Assembly: GCF_001039355.2 (NCBI RefSeq)
Contig: NW_019773513.1
Span: 586,245 to 650,244, forward strand
Direction of reading: 5' to 3'
DNA length: 64,000 bases
Origin: Lingula anatina
Lineage: Eukaryota; Brachiopoda; Lingulata; Lingulida; Lingulidae
Of the stretch, positions 23,847 to 34,947 are shown piece after piece; the first letter of the stretch is position 1; every line of letters starts with the position of its first letter. The position numbers and the translations under genes were made by a program. Below the pieces are notes generated by a model, which saw nothing but the letters and a program-made list of their open reading frames with translations, was not told the origin of the DNA and searched no databases.

Positions 23847-25509
23847 TAAGATAGCTGAAAAGAAACCCCGGCCCTATTTATTTTCAAGATAAAGCGTTTG
23901 AATTAATTTATTATGAGGATTACAAGTAATACATTACGCTGTTATCTTAAAACACGAACGATGTACATGTACAACGTTTGACTCCGTTTGATATTTAAGC
24001 AACCAATACAACCAAATTCAAAAACGGGGCTTTCCGAACGCCCGAACGAATAAATAAGACCTTGCATAAAAAAATAATAAAAACAAAAAATAAATAATAA
24101 TAATAATGAAAACAATTTTCTACACGAACATAAGCCTATATATTTTTGCCGTAGTTTCTTCGTGGTTTACTTATTAACAAGAGTTGGTTAGATAAGAAGT
24201 CGGAGGCAGTTGAAGTGTCCTTCTTTCGACCTATCCTCCCCCTAACGCCACGCCACCATAGTGTAAATAATATACACACACTCTTTGTGGTTGAACCCAA
24301 AGCAAATGAATCAGCAAACCGATTATCAAAGCATATTAAAGTAGTAAAAAACGGATTGTCAGTTCGGCAATCTCATAAAGAGTTGTTTTTCCTTTTTTCT
24401 TGGTGAATGTCACCGAATTATAAAAAACGCCCATAATACTAAGAAAAAAACAATGATTTTATTTTTCAGTCATCCCCTAAATTGTTGTTTATTTTTAATA
24501 TATCCAAGTCTCTTGTCTGTCTAGAGCATCTCCGTCAGGAATATTGAACATAGAAAACTAAGAAATACCCAAGGTAAGTCAATGACAATTAATTTATCTA
24601 GACTTGTTGTAAAGAGTCACTGGCGGTGCAAACGCAATTATAGCTTCCCGAGAGTTCCAAACGATCTCGTAGTATTTCACCCTCAAATGAAACGGAGTTC
24701 TTGTTCTCCAGAAAGAAGCTGGCTGAAGGCTCTATAGATAGTCAATATTAAATGCATGTAAAGCTTACAACTTACAACTGTAAAAAGGGTTTATGAATAA
24801 TAATTTAGTCAACGGTTTTGGATATGGATAACATGCTGATTAAGAGAATTGTCGTCACATTTTGGGGGAATTTAGTTTTTGCTACATTTGCTACAGTGTG
24901 TTGAACGCCTATTAAATGGAGAGCCACCTCGCGAGATTATATATTTACCCAAAGTAATGGACTAAAAATGAATAATTACTGTACCCTTCACGCTGAATGA
25001 CGTCCATGCATAAAAGCGTCTGACCGCGTAGTATACATTATATTTTAATTCATGGGTATCGTCTAATCTAGTCTTCGAAGACATTTGAGTGGATATTGCA
25101 GGTTCTCCCCGGAAAGACTTTTTAGAAAAAAAAAACAAACAATTTTCTGGAAAATTCAAACTGTTACATTTGACTTTCTATCAAACTAATCTCCCTTAGG
25201 CCATTGAAGACGTTGCGTGTTTGATGCTGTACTTACTATAGTATACCCGTACATGCCATCTTACCGTCCAGTGTTGTCTCCACAAGTAGGAGTCTACACA
25301 ACATAGGCCTATAGCTCCTTGATGCAGACGAATCTCAATTTAGAATGAACCATATCTCGACAAATGCAGCTGAATTTACTAAACATTTACTAGGTTGAAA
25401 TCTTAACATATAGGCCTACGTGGTTACCTACCTTTGAAGGTCTTATTAGACTCACGCAATCCCTTACATGTAAGAGGGAGTATTACATCAATATGTACAC
25501 TGAATTATC
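23667..25509. repeat. First copy of an exact 1,843-bp direct repeat
   Basis: This block is repeated base for base, as far as I can read it, at 25511-27353 with an offset of 1,844. The two copies are joined by a single N at 25510. It contains the first 59 codons of the GST-like gene and its 5' flank. This is the pattern of two overlapping contigs placed end to end without being merged. Confidence 0.93.
23847..25431 (-). other. Probable 5' UTR intron and flank of the GST-like gene
   Basis: Starts with the acceptor just upstream of the ATG. A possible matching donor, CAAAG|GTAGGT on the minus strand, lies at 25430-25431. It would make 25432 and above a non-coding first exon (the complete version is at 27276 upward in the repeated copy). 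AT-rich, no other coding sequence. Confidence 0.35.
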
Positions 25510-25510
25510 N

Positions 25511-25690
25511 GTGCTTGCTTCTGTCACCTGCGTACATGGTGTTGAAACACTTTGAGAGAAGCTGCCCAGCGGTGGGAAAAGCTCTGTAGAACGCATTCAC
25601 AGCAATTGCGGCGACCCTCCATCCAATGCTCGCAACTAACACAACGGGGATCAGAACAGCCCCGCACACCCGAGAGACCGAGTTGGCCAT
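25511..25690 (-). pseudogene. Truncated copy of the GST-like gene, codons 1-59 (likely assembly duplicate)
   Basis: Identical to the start of the gene at 22887-23846 and cut off after SK59 by the N at 25510. Because the identity continues through 1.8 kb of non-coding DNA, I take it as an assembly overlap and not as a biological pseudogene. Confidence 0.88.
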
Positions 25691-27353
25691 TAAGATAGCT
25701 GAAAAGAAACCCCGGCCCTATTTATTTTCAAGATAAAGCGTTTGAATTAATTTATTATGAGGATTACAAGTAATACATTACGCTGTTATCTTAAAACACG
25801 AACGATGTACATGTACAACGTTTGACTCCGTTTGATATTTAAGCAACCAATACAACCAAATTCAAAAACGGGGCTTTCCGAACGCCCGAACGAATAAATA
25901 AGACCTTGCATAAAAAAATAATAAAAACAAAAAATAAATAATAATAATAATGAAAACAATTTTCTACACGAACATAAGCCTATATATTTTTGCCGTAGTT
26001 TCTTCGTGGTTTACTTATTAACAAGAGTTGGTTAGATAAGAAGTCGGAGGCAGTTGAAGTGTCCTTCTTTCGACCTATCCTCCCCCTAACGCCACGCCAC
26101 CATAGTGTAAATAATATACACACACTCTTTGTGGTTGAACCCAAAGCAAATGAATCAGCAAACCGATTATCAAAGCATATTAAAGTAGTAAAAAACGGAT
26201 TGTCAGTTCGGCAATCTCATAAAGAGTTGTTTTTCCTTTTTTCTTGGTGAATGTCACCGAATTATAAAAAACGCCCATAATACTAAGAAAAAAACAATGA
26301 TTTTATTTTTCAGTCATCCCCTAAATTGTTGTTTATTTTTAATATATCCAAGTCTCTTGTCTGTCTAGAGCATCTCCGTCAGGAATATTGAACATAGAAA
26401 ACTAAGAAATACCCAAGGTAAGTCAATGACAATTAATTTATCTAGACTTGTTGTAAAGAGTCACTGGCGGTGCAAACGCAATTATAGCTTCCCGAGAGTT
26501 CCAAACGATCTCGTAGTATTTCACCCTCAAATGAAACGGAGTTCTTGTTCTCCAGAAAGAAGCTGGCTGAAGGCTCTATAGATAGTCAATATTAAATGCA
26601 TGTAAAGCTTACAACTTACAACTGTAAAAAGGGTTTATGAATAATAATTTAGTCAACGGTTTTGGATATGGATAACATGCTGATTAAGAGAATTGTCGTC
26701 ACATTTTGGGGGAATTTAGTTTTTGCTACATTTGCTACAGTGTGTTGAACGCCTATTAAATGGAGAGCCACCTCGCGAGATTATATATTTACCCAAAGTA
26801 ATGGACTAAAAATGAATAATTACTGTACCCTTCACGCTGAATGACGTCCATGCATAAAAGCGTCTGACCGCGTAGTATACATTATATTTTAATTCATGGG
26901 TATCGTCTAATCTAGTCTTCGAAGACATTTGAGTGGATATTGCAGGTTCTCCCCGGAAAGACTTTTTAGAAAAAAAAAACAAACAATTTTCTGGAAAATT
27001 CAAACTGTTACATTTGACTTTCTATCAAACTAATCTCCCTTAGGCCATTGAAGACGTTGCGTGTTTGATGCTGTACTTACTATAGTATACCCGTACATGC
27101 CATCTTACCGTCCAGTGTTGTCTCCACAAGTAGGAGTCTACACAACATAGGCCTATAGCTCCTTGATGCAGACGAATCTCAATTTAGAATGAACCATATC
27201 TCGACAAATGCAGCTGAATTTACTAAACATTTACTAGGTTGAAATCTTAACATATAGGCCTACGTGGTTACCTACCTTTGAAGGTCTTATTAGACTCACG
27301 CAATCCCTTACATGTAAGAGGGAGTATTACATCAATATGTACACTGAATTATC
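25511..27353. repeat. Second copy of the exact 1,843-bp direct repeat
   Basis: Same sequence as 23667-25509. It continues past 27353 into unique sequence (GGTCTCCTAACCC), whereas the first copy ends there at the N. Confidence 0.93.
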
Positions 27354-27544
27354 GGTCTCCTAACCCAAATTGATATAGTGGTACTATTAATTCAACATAG
27401 ACATTTACACAAAGCTACAAAAAGTGTATCAAAGAGGCGTGTGACAGGGATCATAGTCTCATTACTCTGCACAGCCGCATAATCTGACCCCGCCAACCTT
27501 CACCTGTATAAGGCCTACTTATATAGGACCCCCAGACTACATAG

Positions 27545-27824
27545 GGGTGGATACAGGATTATTTGAAGGGGGGGGGGTTGTAGATGCGTAGCCAACCCTC
27601 CCACCCTCCTCCCCACCTCTGGCGTGGGGTTCGGGCCGACCGAAAGGCTCCGCAAAATTTTTGGTATTTTAGAGCGAGAACGGTTTAGGACTATGATTCA
27701 GCTAGTCAAAATTCTTATTTCAAGAGGGGACCATTGGTGTGATTTTTTTCAGAAAGCGAAGGGGGGGGGGGTCAGAAGCCGACCCGTTGTGCCTCCCCCC
27801 TCCCCTCGCAAAACCCTCCACTGG
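27545..27824 (+). mobile_element. hAT-like MITE of the GGATCCAGGATTATTTGAA family
   Basis: Starts GGGGTGGATACAGGATTATT, runs through G-rich sequence with ATGATTCAGCTAGTCAAAAT, and ends near AAACCCTCCACTG. Relatives are at 37077-37325 (the same insertion in the second haplotype copy), 36334-36579 (opposite strand) and 49480-49703. The apparent 89-codon frame at 27624-27893 is element sequence. Confidence 0.75.
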
Positions 27825-29447
27825 CCCTTCACCTTATTTTCCCACCACTGTCTAATACCACTGGTCAAAAATCTGACCCCCACGGGTCACTGAGGCAATT
27901 GGCCCATATAGCACAGTGTTGAGTAAAAGACATTACAATACTAAGCAATAACGTATTTTAATCCGTAACGCACTGTTCATAGAAAATCGCAGGGGAAGTC
28001 GAAATGCATTATAAACAATATTTTTTGGTTTACATTACTGCCACACAGTAACCCCAGTATTTGATGAATAACTTCACTTTAAAAGGCGAGGTTTTTTTAC
28101 AGTCGCTGCAAGCACACACCTCAACAAAAGCCCGCGTGCTCTTTGACACCCTTTCTCGAAGCTGTGTATCTAGAAGTATGCGCAGTTCTCATTTACCTGA
28201 AAAGGTAAGCCATGGACCTACCAGTGCTTACTAGACTTTATTAATTTTGAGTAAAATTATGTCCTTTTACAAAGCTGAGTTTTCCCTGTACGATTTAGAG
28301 GTACAATGGGTGAAAATGTTTGCCGTCTAAGACAATACAACATAACACTAGGGGCATTATGATAACTCTACATCACAACCCGTCCAGCTGATTAAATCAA
28401 CTCATATATACCCAAAGACGTTAAATGGCCGTGGCGATACACGTCTCAGTCAGTTTAAGGCGTTTTTCGGTGAAATGCGACTTTTTTCTCTAACTAAGCA
28501 AGAATACAATGTCGAAAAAGGTACCATTGTTTTCATAACAAAATGACATGCCCCCACTCCGAACATAAAAGTTCAGTTAAACTATTTAATAAAATTGTTA
28601 ATTCAAGTCATACTGAATTGCTTTAGTTGCACACCACCTTGTACATTCAGATTGCAATTGTTGTACTCTTTTAAATGATGACTTTAAAAAAGTCTTAAAG
28701 AGATTAAAAAAATGGTAAAAATAACGATTTCCCTTGGGTAAACGACGATTTTCCCATACTTACTAGAGGTTAATGAATGCATTCCAGTATTCAACGTTAG
28801 TTCATGTTTTTCCAATAAGTTTGGTTTTTCTTGAACATATAAAATTTCTTAAGAGATTATTACGTAGGTACAGCCATCTGTGAAGGTATTTGGTCGGATG
28901 GCAAGCACAGATTCCAGAAGAATCACGTTAATCGTTGTATAGGTGGTAAAATGGAATTTATTATATTTCTTTGAGGTGTTTACAATGTAAATATTGTGAA
29001 AAATGAATATCATACGAAGAGGTGTTATCTCTTTAAGCGGAAGTAATTTAGTAGAAAGAAATGGTGAACAGTGGCTATAAAATACTCATTCTGTCACCTT
29101 AATTAGCACGAACTTTCATGCACTAGGGCTCTTATTGCCAGTCTCTGATATGTACTATATACTAACGAACAGCACACATCAGAAAACGTGCCAAGTATGA
29201 ACTTAAGGCGTGCTAATTAAGTGACTATAATGTTCTCCTTTTTTTACATGCTTCGAATTCCTTACAAAGATTTGGTGGCTGTAGGATAAAATGATTAATA
29301 ATTGACTGGATTTTTTGGTAAATAACTTCAGCATCACCGCGATAAACCAGGTCAATACTAGTACATACCGGTACTCATGTGACTATAAGTACTACTGGGT
29401 GTGTTTGCTGTGCCATATTTGTTATTCTTTTTTATTGTCATTTCTAG
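27825..29447. other. 5' flank of the tyrosine-tail membrane protein gene
   Basis: AT-rich, no open frame of interest. It ends in a plausible splice acceptor (TTTTTTATTGTCATTTCTAG, 29428-29447), so at least part may be intron behind a non-coding first exon. Confidence 0.4.
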
Positions 29448-29519
29448 GTCACACCGAGGAGACGCTCAGTAACAGAGACGCATACCTTTGACACAGTAAA
29501 GTAGATCTGGCAAATTAAA

Positions 29520-29543
29520 GAGAGAGAGAGAGAGAGAGAGAGA
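29520..29543 (+). repeat. (GA)n microsatellite just before a start codon
   Basis: About 12 GA units end directly before ATATGG, in the 5' UTR of the membrane protein gene. The second copy of the locus has a shorter tract at the same place (39010-39026), so the length is variable. An in-frame stop (TAA 29497-29499) precedes the tract. Confidence 0.9.
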
Positions 29544-29544
29544 T

Positions 29545-31624
29545 ATGGCAACAAGTGCAGAACATCTGTCGCTGATAATTGCCCCTCCAGTGGCGGGAGG
29601 GGTCGTACTGGCTGTCGTGGTTGTAGTTATTGTTTTTTGCAGGCGGCGGTGTAGAAAGCAGGATATAGACAGGAGGTAAGACTGGGGGTTTATTTGGGCT
29701 ACTTCCTTATTTCATGAATCATATACAGAGATATGTAGAACATGTATATAAAAAGTGGATGGGGGTATTGCACTTCTATATACATTTCGTAAATCATATA
29801 CCTTTTTTACATGTCAGAGTTATGTAGTATAAGAAAGATGGATGTGGGAGGGGATGCACAGTGGACCACCCGACCCCTAGCTTCTATAGTACTTCTTATC
29901 TTCCTTCTACCTTCTCCCAAATTCCGTAAACGGTAAAACAAGCGAGACAAGGCTGAAACCAAGGGTTTTCTCTCCTGGTGTCGCACAGAGCAGCAATTGT
30001 GTGTGTACTGGTATGTTTATGAAGTTAGATCCGAACCAAGTGCCCCTATTAACCAGTTCAAAGCCTTTAAGTACATTGATATATCAATTACGCATGGCTT
30101 CCCATGGTGTCACGAGATACTTGGTAATGTATTTTGTCCATGAAAAACGAAAGTAAAAAGTTGAACCGAAACGCGCGTTTATAGTGACATACTTGAATGA
30201 GTAAAATTTGTGGAATTTGCATCGTGCACTAAGGTCGAGAGCACGCGTCAAAAAAACAATCAAAATCTTTAATAAGAGAAGGTATTACGCTAATGATTAA
30301 TCCATTGATGCATTTAATTTATCCAAAACAAACAAAAGGGGTTATCAGGGTCAGAGGTCTATCGCGTGACGCATTAGAAAATTTATAATATGTGACAAAA
30401 TGGTAATATTAATCGTGAAATAAAGTGGTGTTACTATTATTTCCTTAATATAGTAGATAATAAAATATAATGCTTCATGTGAAACAAACATTAACTTTTT
30501 CTTACTAATAAATTTGTTTAGTCTCCTTTATTTTTGTGTGTAAGGCAATTAAACGTTGATCTACTTAAACTTGAAAGCATCTGCAACAATAAAAAAACCG
30601 ATTTTGCCTGTTCGTGTCTCTTGGCCTATATGTTTGAACAATTTGGAAGAGATTTGGGTAAATTAAAAAGTGAAGAACACAGAAAGTGCATAACAATAAA
30701 AAAGAAAGCCTGTTTGTGACTGACCAATTTTTGCCATGTTAAAAATAACAAATGTGGCAGTCAGAAACATTACTAAAATATTCCTAGCACACGTCAATTT
30801 TAAGGTATTGATGCTGTTTGTTTCAGTGTGAAAAAACAAGGCAACGAAATCACAGGTGGTGTGAGATATGAGAAGGTAAAATTCCTTCCGTTGTTACATG
30901 TAAGAACGTAGCTTGATAAATTATTATTTAATTGTTATCAGTTACTTTATCTTCTACATTTGCCACATACATACGTATACTAGTAGGATGTAACCCGTTG
31001 AAACCATCTCACTTGAACTTTGGCTTGACATATTTGCCTGCTTAACAAATGAAATTTTTTTCAAGGAATGCACTCATAAATATGTTTACTAATTAATGCA
31101 CACATTATCAAGACGTTTAAGTGAAAACTCTCTGACTTCAGAAAACGGGCATCGAAAACGTGGCAATGGATTACAATTCAACAGCTCAATTAACGGCAAG
31201 CGAGAGAAATGACGGAAGGAAGAATGAAATTCTTAAAGGCAAGGCTTCGCAAAACCATACTCCATCTACCGGTGAGTACCTCCACTTCGCTGACAGCGGT
31301 TCATCCCTGAAGCAGCATATGTATGGCAATGTCAGTGTGACGTCCTCATCGGGCGTCATAGACACATATCAGGTGGGACCTGCACTGACGCCACACGATT
31401 CCAATTATTCTCAATTCATGACGTCATCATGCCACAGTTATGTGAACACAAAACAGCAGGGGGAAGGCACAAACAGTGAGACGCGTGGTTCAAGCGAGAG
31501 TGCAGATTATACGTATGCCTGGTCTACTTTTTCTATTAAGAAGGGTAAAGATGTGCCTTTAACGAACTATGGGACCTATGAAGATGTTGGAACCAGTGGG
31601 TCAAATCTTTCTCGCAAGAAGTGA
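29545..31624 (+). CDS. Small single-pass membrane protein with tyrosine-rich tail, TRAP-like (copy A)
   Basis: Three coding exons, 29545-29675, 30827-30875 and 31142-31624, with GT-AG introns and matching phases (2, then 0), give 220 residues. An in-frame TAA at 29497 supports the ATG. The ectodomain is only about nine residues, with no signal peptide. The TM segment is about residues 10-32, followed by CRRRC, basic and possibly palmitoylated. The 185-residue tail is polar and carries about eleven tyrosines, in contexts such as GEYLHF, MYGNVS, SYVNTK and NYGTYEDVG. YGNV and YVNT fit the YxN motif bound by GRB2-type SH2 domains (family knowledge). This architecture resembles vertebrate transmembrane adaptors (LAT, PAG, LIME), though I see no residue homology to name it. 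It lies tail-to-tail with the CUB receptor gene. Confidence 0.85.
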
Positions 31625-33063
31625 TAGCTTGTTGCTTATGCAAAGTGATCTCAGGTCATTCAACGTGTTGTTATTTTCAGATATCACCTTTTTTATTTAC
31701 ATTAAATTAATGTGCTTTATTATAGTGCGTAATGCCTTGATATATAAAACACAAACAGCCCATGTGACTTATCATTCTGATTACGATAATTAAAATGAAT
31801 GTGGTTGTGTCTTATATCTTACTTTGCGTGCAATTCAACTAATAACTGTTAGACTGACCCCCCTCCTCCCCCAAAAAATTATAATAAATAAATTATTAGA
31901 AAGAAAAAGAAAGAAAATACGCAGTTCATTATTTAAAAAAATGTCGCTGCATTGCTTCATCCAGGATTCACGTCATCATCTGACGGAAACAAATGAGAAC
32001 TGTGATCCCAAGCAAAAGTTGTCCATAGCTTCGTGTAACATATGGGTTATTATTTTTTTTACTCTTTTTGAGCATAAAGGTATAAAAATACAGTAACATT
32101 TTCACAGAATGTTGTTCAGTGCATCCACAAAAGGGACAATTTGCATATTCCATGTATCCCTTTGAAGGATTATTTTTCTCGTTACCGTCGCTTTAACATG
32201 AAAAAGTCCATATCAACTGCTTCGTGTAATTCAATCTGGATCTATCAAAAACATTCAGTGATTTGGATTCTCTATGTCGTAGCTTTTTTCACTCCTGCTT
32301 GATGTGTCCAAATGTAATGATGTATACAAGTTGCATAAACTAAATATACTGCTTGAGTCCTATGAAATTAAATATGATTAGGGTATAATTACATGTAGAT
32401 CAGTGCTGGTTCGTTTTTCTATGATCCAGTCAAATACTTACGGCGAAAAAAAACCTTTCTAGTGTCAGATTAGAGAAACGATGTTATGCGCATGTTGCAA
32501 ATGGGGTGCACTTTTTGCTTGAGTAAATTTTATATCATAACTGAATGTATAAAATCATTACAGGGCATTTAGAAAACTGATGTCCCAACCGTTGAATCAT
32601 TTGTAAAACGGTTTACTGAATATAAGCATAATATAGAAAATATCCAGACAAAGAAAATGAGATTTGAACTATAATATCTTGCTGTTGTAGACCACTTATA
32701 TTACAGCCAATATTTTATCATTTTTGTTGAATATTTTGTATCTAGACATAAGTTATATATTTATACAGTATTTGTAAACACATATAGTATTCTCAAACAG
32801 CGCAAATTGTTTTTGAATACCGGTACCCGTTGTTTTAAGGGCATTCTCAATGAAATAAACTCAATTATATCGTCATCGTTTGTGAAATTGTTTTATTTCA
32901 GCGCAAAGTTTCTCTTTTATTTTTTGCTGATACGGGTATTTTACGTCTGTCGTGTATACATTTGTACATGTACCAGTTCATGTATACGTTTGTGCCAGAT
33001 GCAATACTGTGAGGCAAAATCATTTTGGATAATACATGTATGCTAAGTTAAGAAATTCTTTTC

Positions 33064-33102
<39 letters not shown>

Positions 33103-33672
33103 TTTTCGCCGGACTTCTATCTCTACCAAGTTGTTTCCTGAAACTCTTTAGGAAAACGGTATCTAATGTGACAGTATTACTTGCTACAAGCTTCCCGCAA
33201 TGTAGAAGCCTATATAGCCTATATTAAAAATCTTTTCTGTTTTTTTTACGCCCGATTGTTATCATTACAAAGTTGTTTTATGAAACTATTAATGAGAACA
33301 GAAAATAATATTAATGTATCACTTGCTACAAACTTCCAGCAATGTATAGCTCTTGAAAAACGTAGTTCACGGTAACTGTTTTGGCTATTTTTTAAACTCC
33401 GTTAAAAAAATAAAAACTGAAGGCCCGTGTAACAGAAAGCCCTCTCTCCCGTTAACCCAAGTATATGTGTTTTCATGGGGGTTATCGTGAGCCAGGGGGC
33501 TTACACTGCGTTCCAATAACCTTATCGTGCTAGGTTCAATCTATCTTAGCGGAGATTCTCGCAAAGGCGCAGTCAATGTAATCAGCGTAATTGTTTGGCC
33601 TGCCCACTCGCAAAATAACATGAACAACATCATAGGTTGTAAAGTTTCCCGTTCTTTACCCAAGTACTTTAA
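31625..33672 (+). other. 3' UTR and downstream region of the tyrosine-tail gene
   Basis: A candidate polyadenylation signal AATAAA is at 31883-31888, about 260 bases after the stop. Further on, the sequence is AT-rich with a 37-base T tract (33065-33101). Around 33110-33360 there is a diverged direct repeat (CCGGACTTCTATCTCTACCA resembling CGCCCGATTGTTATCATTAC). No further gene seen. Confidence 0.4.
33065..33101. repeat. Poly(T) tract, 37 bases
   Basis: Uninterrupted T run. It is absent from the corresponding position of the second haplotype copy (about 42545-42555), so it is a haplotype difference or a sequencing-length artefact. Confidence 0.93.
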
Positions 33673-33839
33673 GGCCGCATTTAGGACTTACTAGTCCGAG
33701 GGTCAAATATGGCCGACCCACTTGAATACTTCCCCACGGGGAATCAAATCAGTGACTATTAATGCATTAGACGACAAGCTTTTAGTGGGTTGCCATGTTT
33801 GACCCGCGGACTAGTTGGTCCACTGTTCTGAATGCGGCA
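33673..33839. mobile_element. 167-bp MITE, second copy of the TAA-flanked family
   Basis: Shares the interior blocks ACTAGTCCGAGGGTCAAATA and CTTCCCCACGGGGAATC with the element at 10995-11169. Its own ends (GGCCGCATT...AATGCGGC) are mutated, and TAA flanks both sides (33670-33672 and 33840-33842). PIF/Harbinger-like by target site. Confidence 0.88.
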
Positions 33840-33891
33840 TAAGTTACGAGGGGGCGTGCCAGACATTAAAGTACACTTAGAATGCAATTTA

Positions 33892-34769
33892 TCGAGAATC
33901 CCCGAGGAATAAGATCGATCCAGCTAGTACGATAGGGTTATGGGAACGGTCCCTAACTCGCACCTGTACAGATAAATGGGAACTGGACCCTGTAACATAG
34001 GGCACCTGCTTACATTTAAATCCACATAATCAAAAGAGGTGATTCACTCTTTATCATAACTAGGTCAATTCTATAAGTAAACGTAAATAAAAACGCTTCA
34101 GTATATTGACCCTCTTTGTGAATCAGTTTAGGGTAACGATTTGCTAGTAAAGTCCCCAGGGTCGCTCCTCAGAGTCCCAGGGGTGGTCTGAATAGACGGA
34201 AAATCTCCTTGCCCGAAGTTCTCTCCTGGCGCTGAGATCCTGTCACAATAGGACGGCGGCGGTACTCCAGTTGGACGCGGCAAACTGTCAACGGCGTCTA
34301 CTTTAAGAGACGATGGCCTTACCGCAGTGAAAGAGCAGAGACGCTCTATGTCTCTAGAGTATGGCGGTGGAGGCTGGTCGCTGTTGTGTTCCTCGCTGTA
34401 TAGAAGTCTGGTTCTGGAGTTGTGGACGGATGAGCTGATGATGCAGATACTGTCGTAAGGCGGTGGATCTGTGTACACTCCTACGGTATATCGGCCAACA
34501 TAGAAATAAAAGCAGAGTAAAATATCAAAGACAATTGCGTGCGGTACATTACTTTATATATGCATGTACGCTCACATGTACCCTGGTATGTGGATTATAA
34601 GAAGCATTTAGATTTATAGATTAAATGCAAATGTATATTAAGAAATAAATTAGAAATATGAATTGAACAATGAATAAATCGTAAACTGATTTATTAAATT
34701 TTTTTTTTCATCAGGTATTGACTTGTGAATGCAAGAGTAGCAATATTAAAGATATGAATACATATTTGA
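33892..34769. repeat. Contig-end overlap, allelic to 43049-43913
   Basis: Near-identical to the sequence that follows the N gap at 43048, with a handful of substitutions (for example CCAACATAG against CCAATATAG) and short T-tract length changes. It ends at the single N at 34770, whereas the other copy continues into the rest of the CUB receptor gene. Confidence 0.9.
34128..34480 (-). pseudogene. Extra copy of the terminal exon of the CUB-TM-PPxY gene (likely haplotype duplicate)
   Basis: Encodes the same 116 residues and stop as the last exon at 43286-43638, with the same acceptor. The partner exons are absent because the sequence stops at the N at 34770. I interpret it as the other allele left in the assembly. 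A true tandem duplication of one exon is the alternative. Confidence 0.85.
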
Positions 34770-34770
34770 N

Positions 34771-34947
34771 GGGCTTGCTTCTGTCACCTGCGTACATGGT
34801 GTTGAAACACTTCGAAAGAAGTCGCCCAGCGGTGGGAAAAGCTCTGTAGAACGCATTCACAGCAATTGCGGCGACCCTCCATCCAATGCTCGCAACTAAC
34901 ACAACGGGGATCAGCGCAACCCCGCACACCCGTGAGACCGAGTTGGC
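34771..34947 (-). pseudogene. Second truncated copy of the GST-like gene, diverged allele
   Basis: Codons 1-59 with a few replacements (AV to VA at residues 11-12, Q43R). It is cut at the N at 34770, at exactly the same codon as the copy at 25511. Flanking sequence follows that of 25691 onward with scattered SNPs and indels, as expected of a second haplotype. Confidence 0.87.

Noticed and set aside
31160-31624. Reading the third exon of the tyrosine-tail gene as a separate 154-residue protein
   Set aside because: It would start at a GTG. A good acceptor just upstream at 31141 and two in-phase upstream exons give a normal spliced gene.
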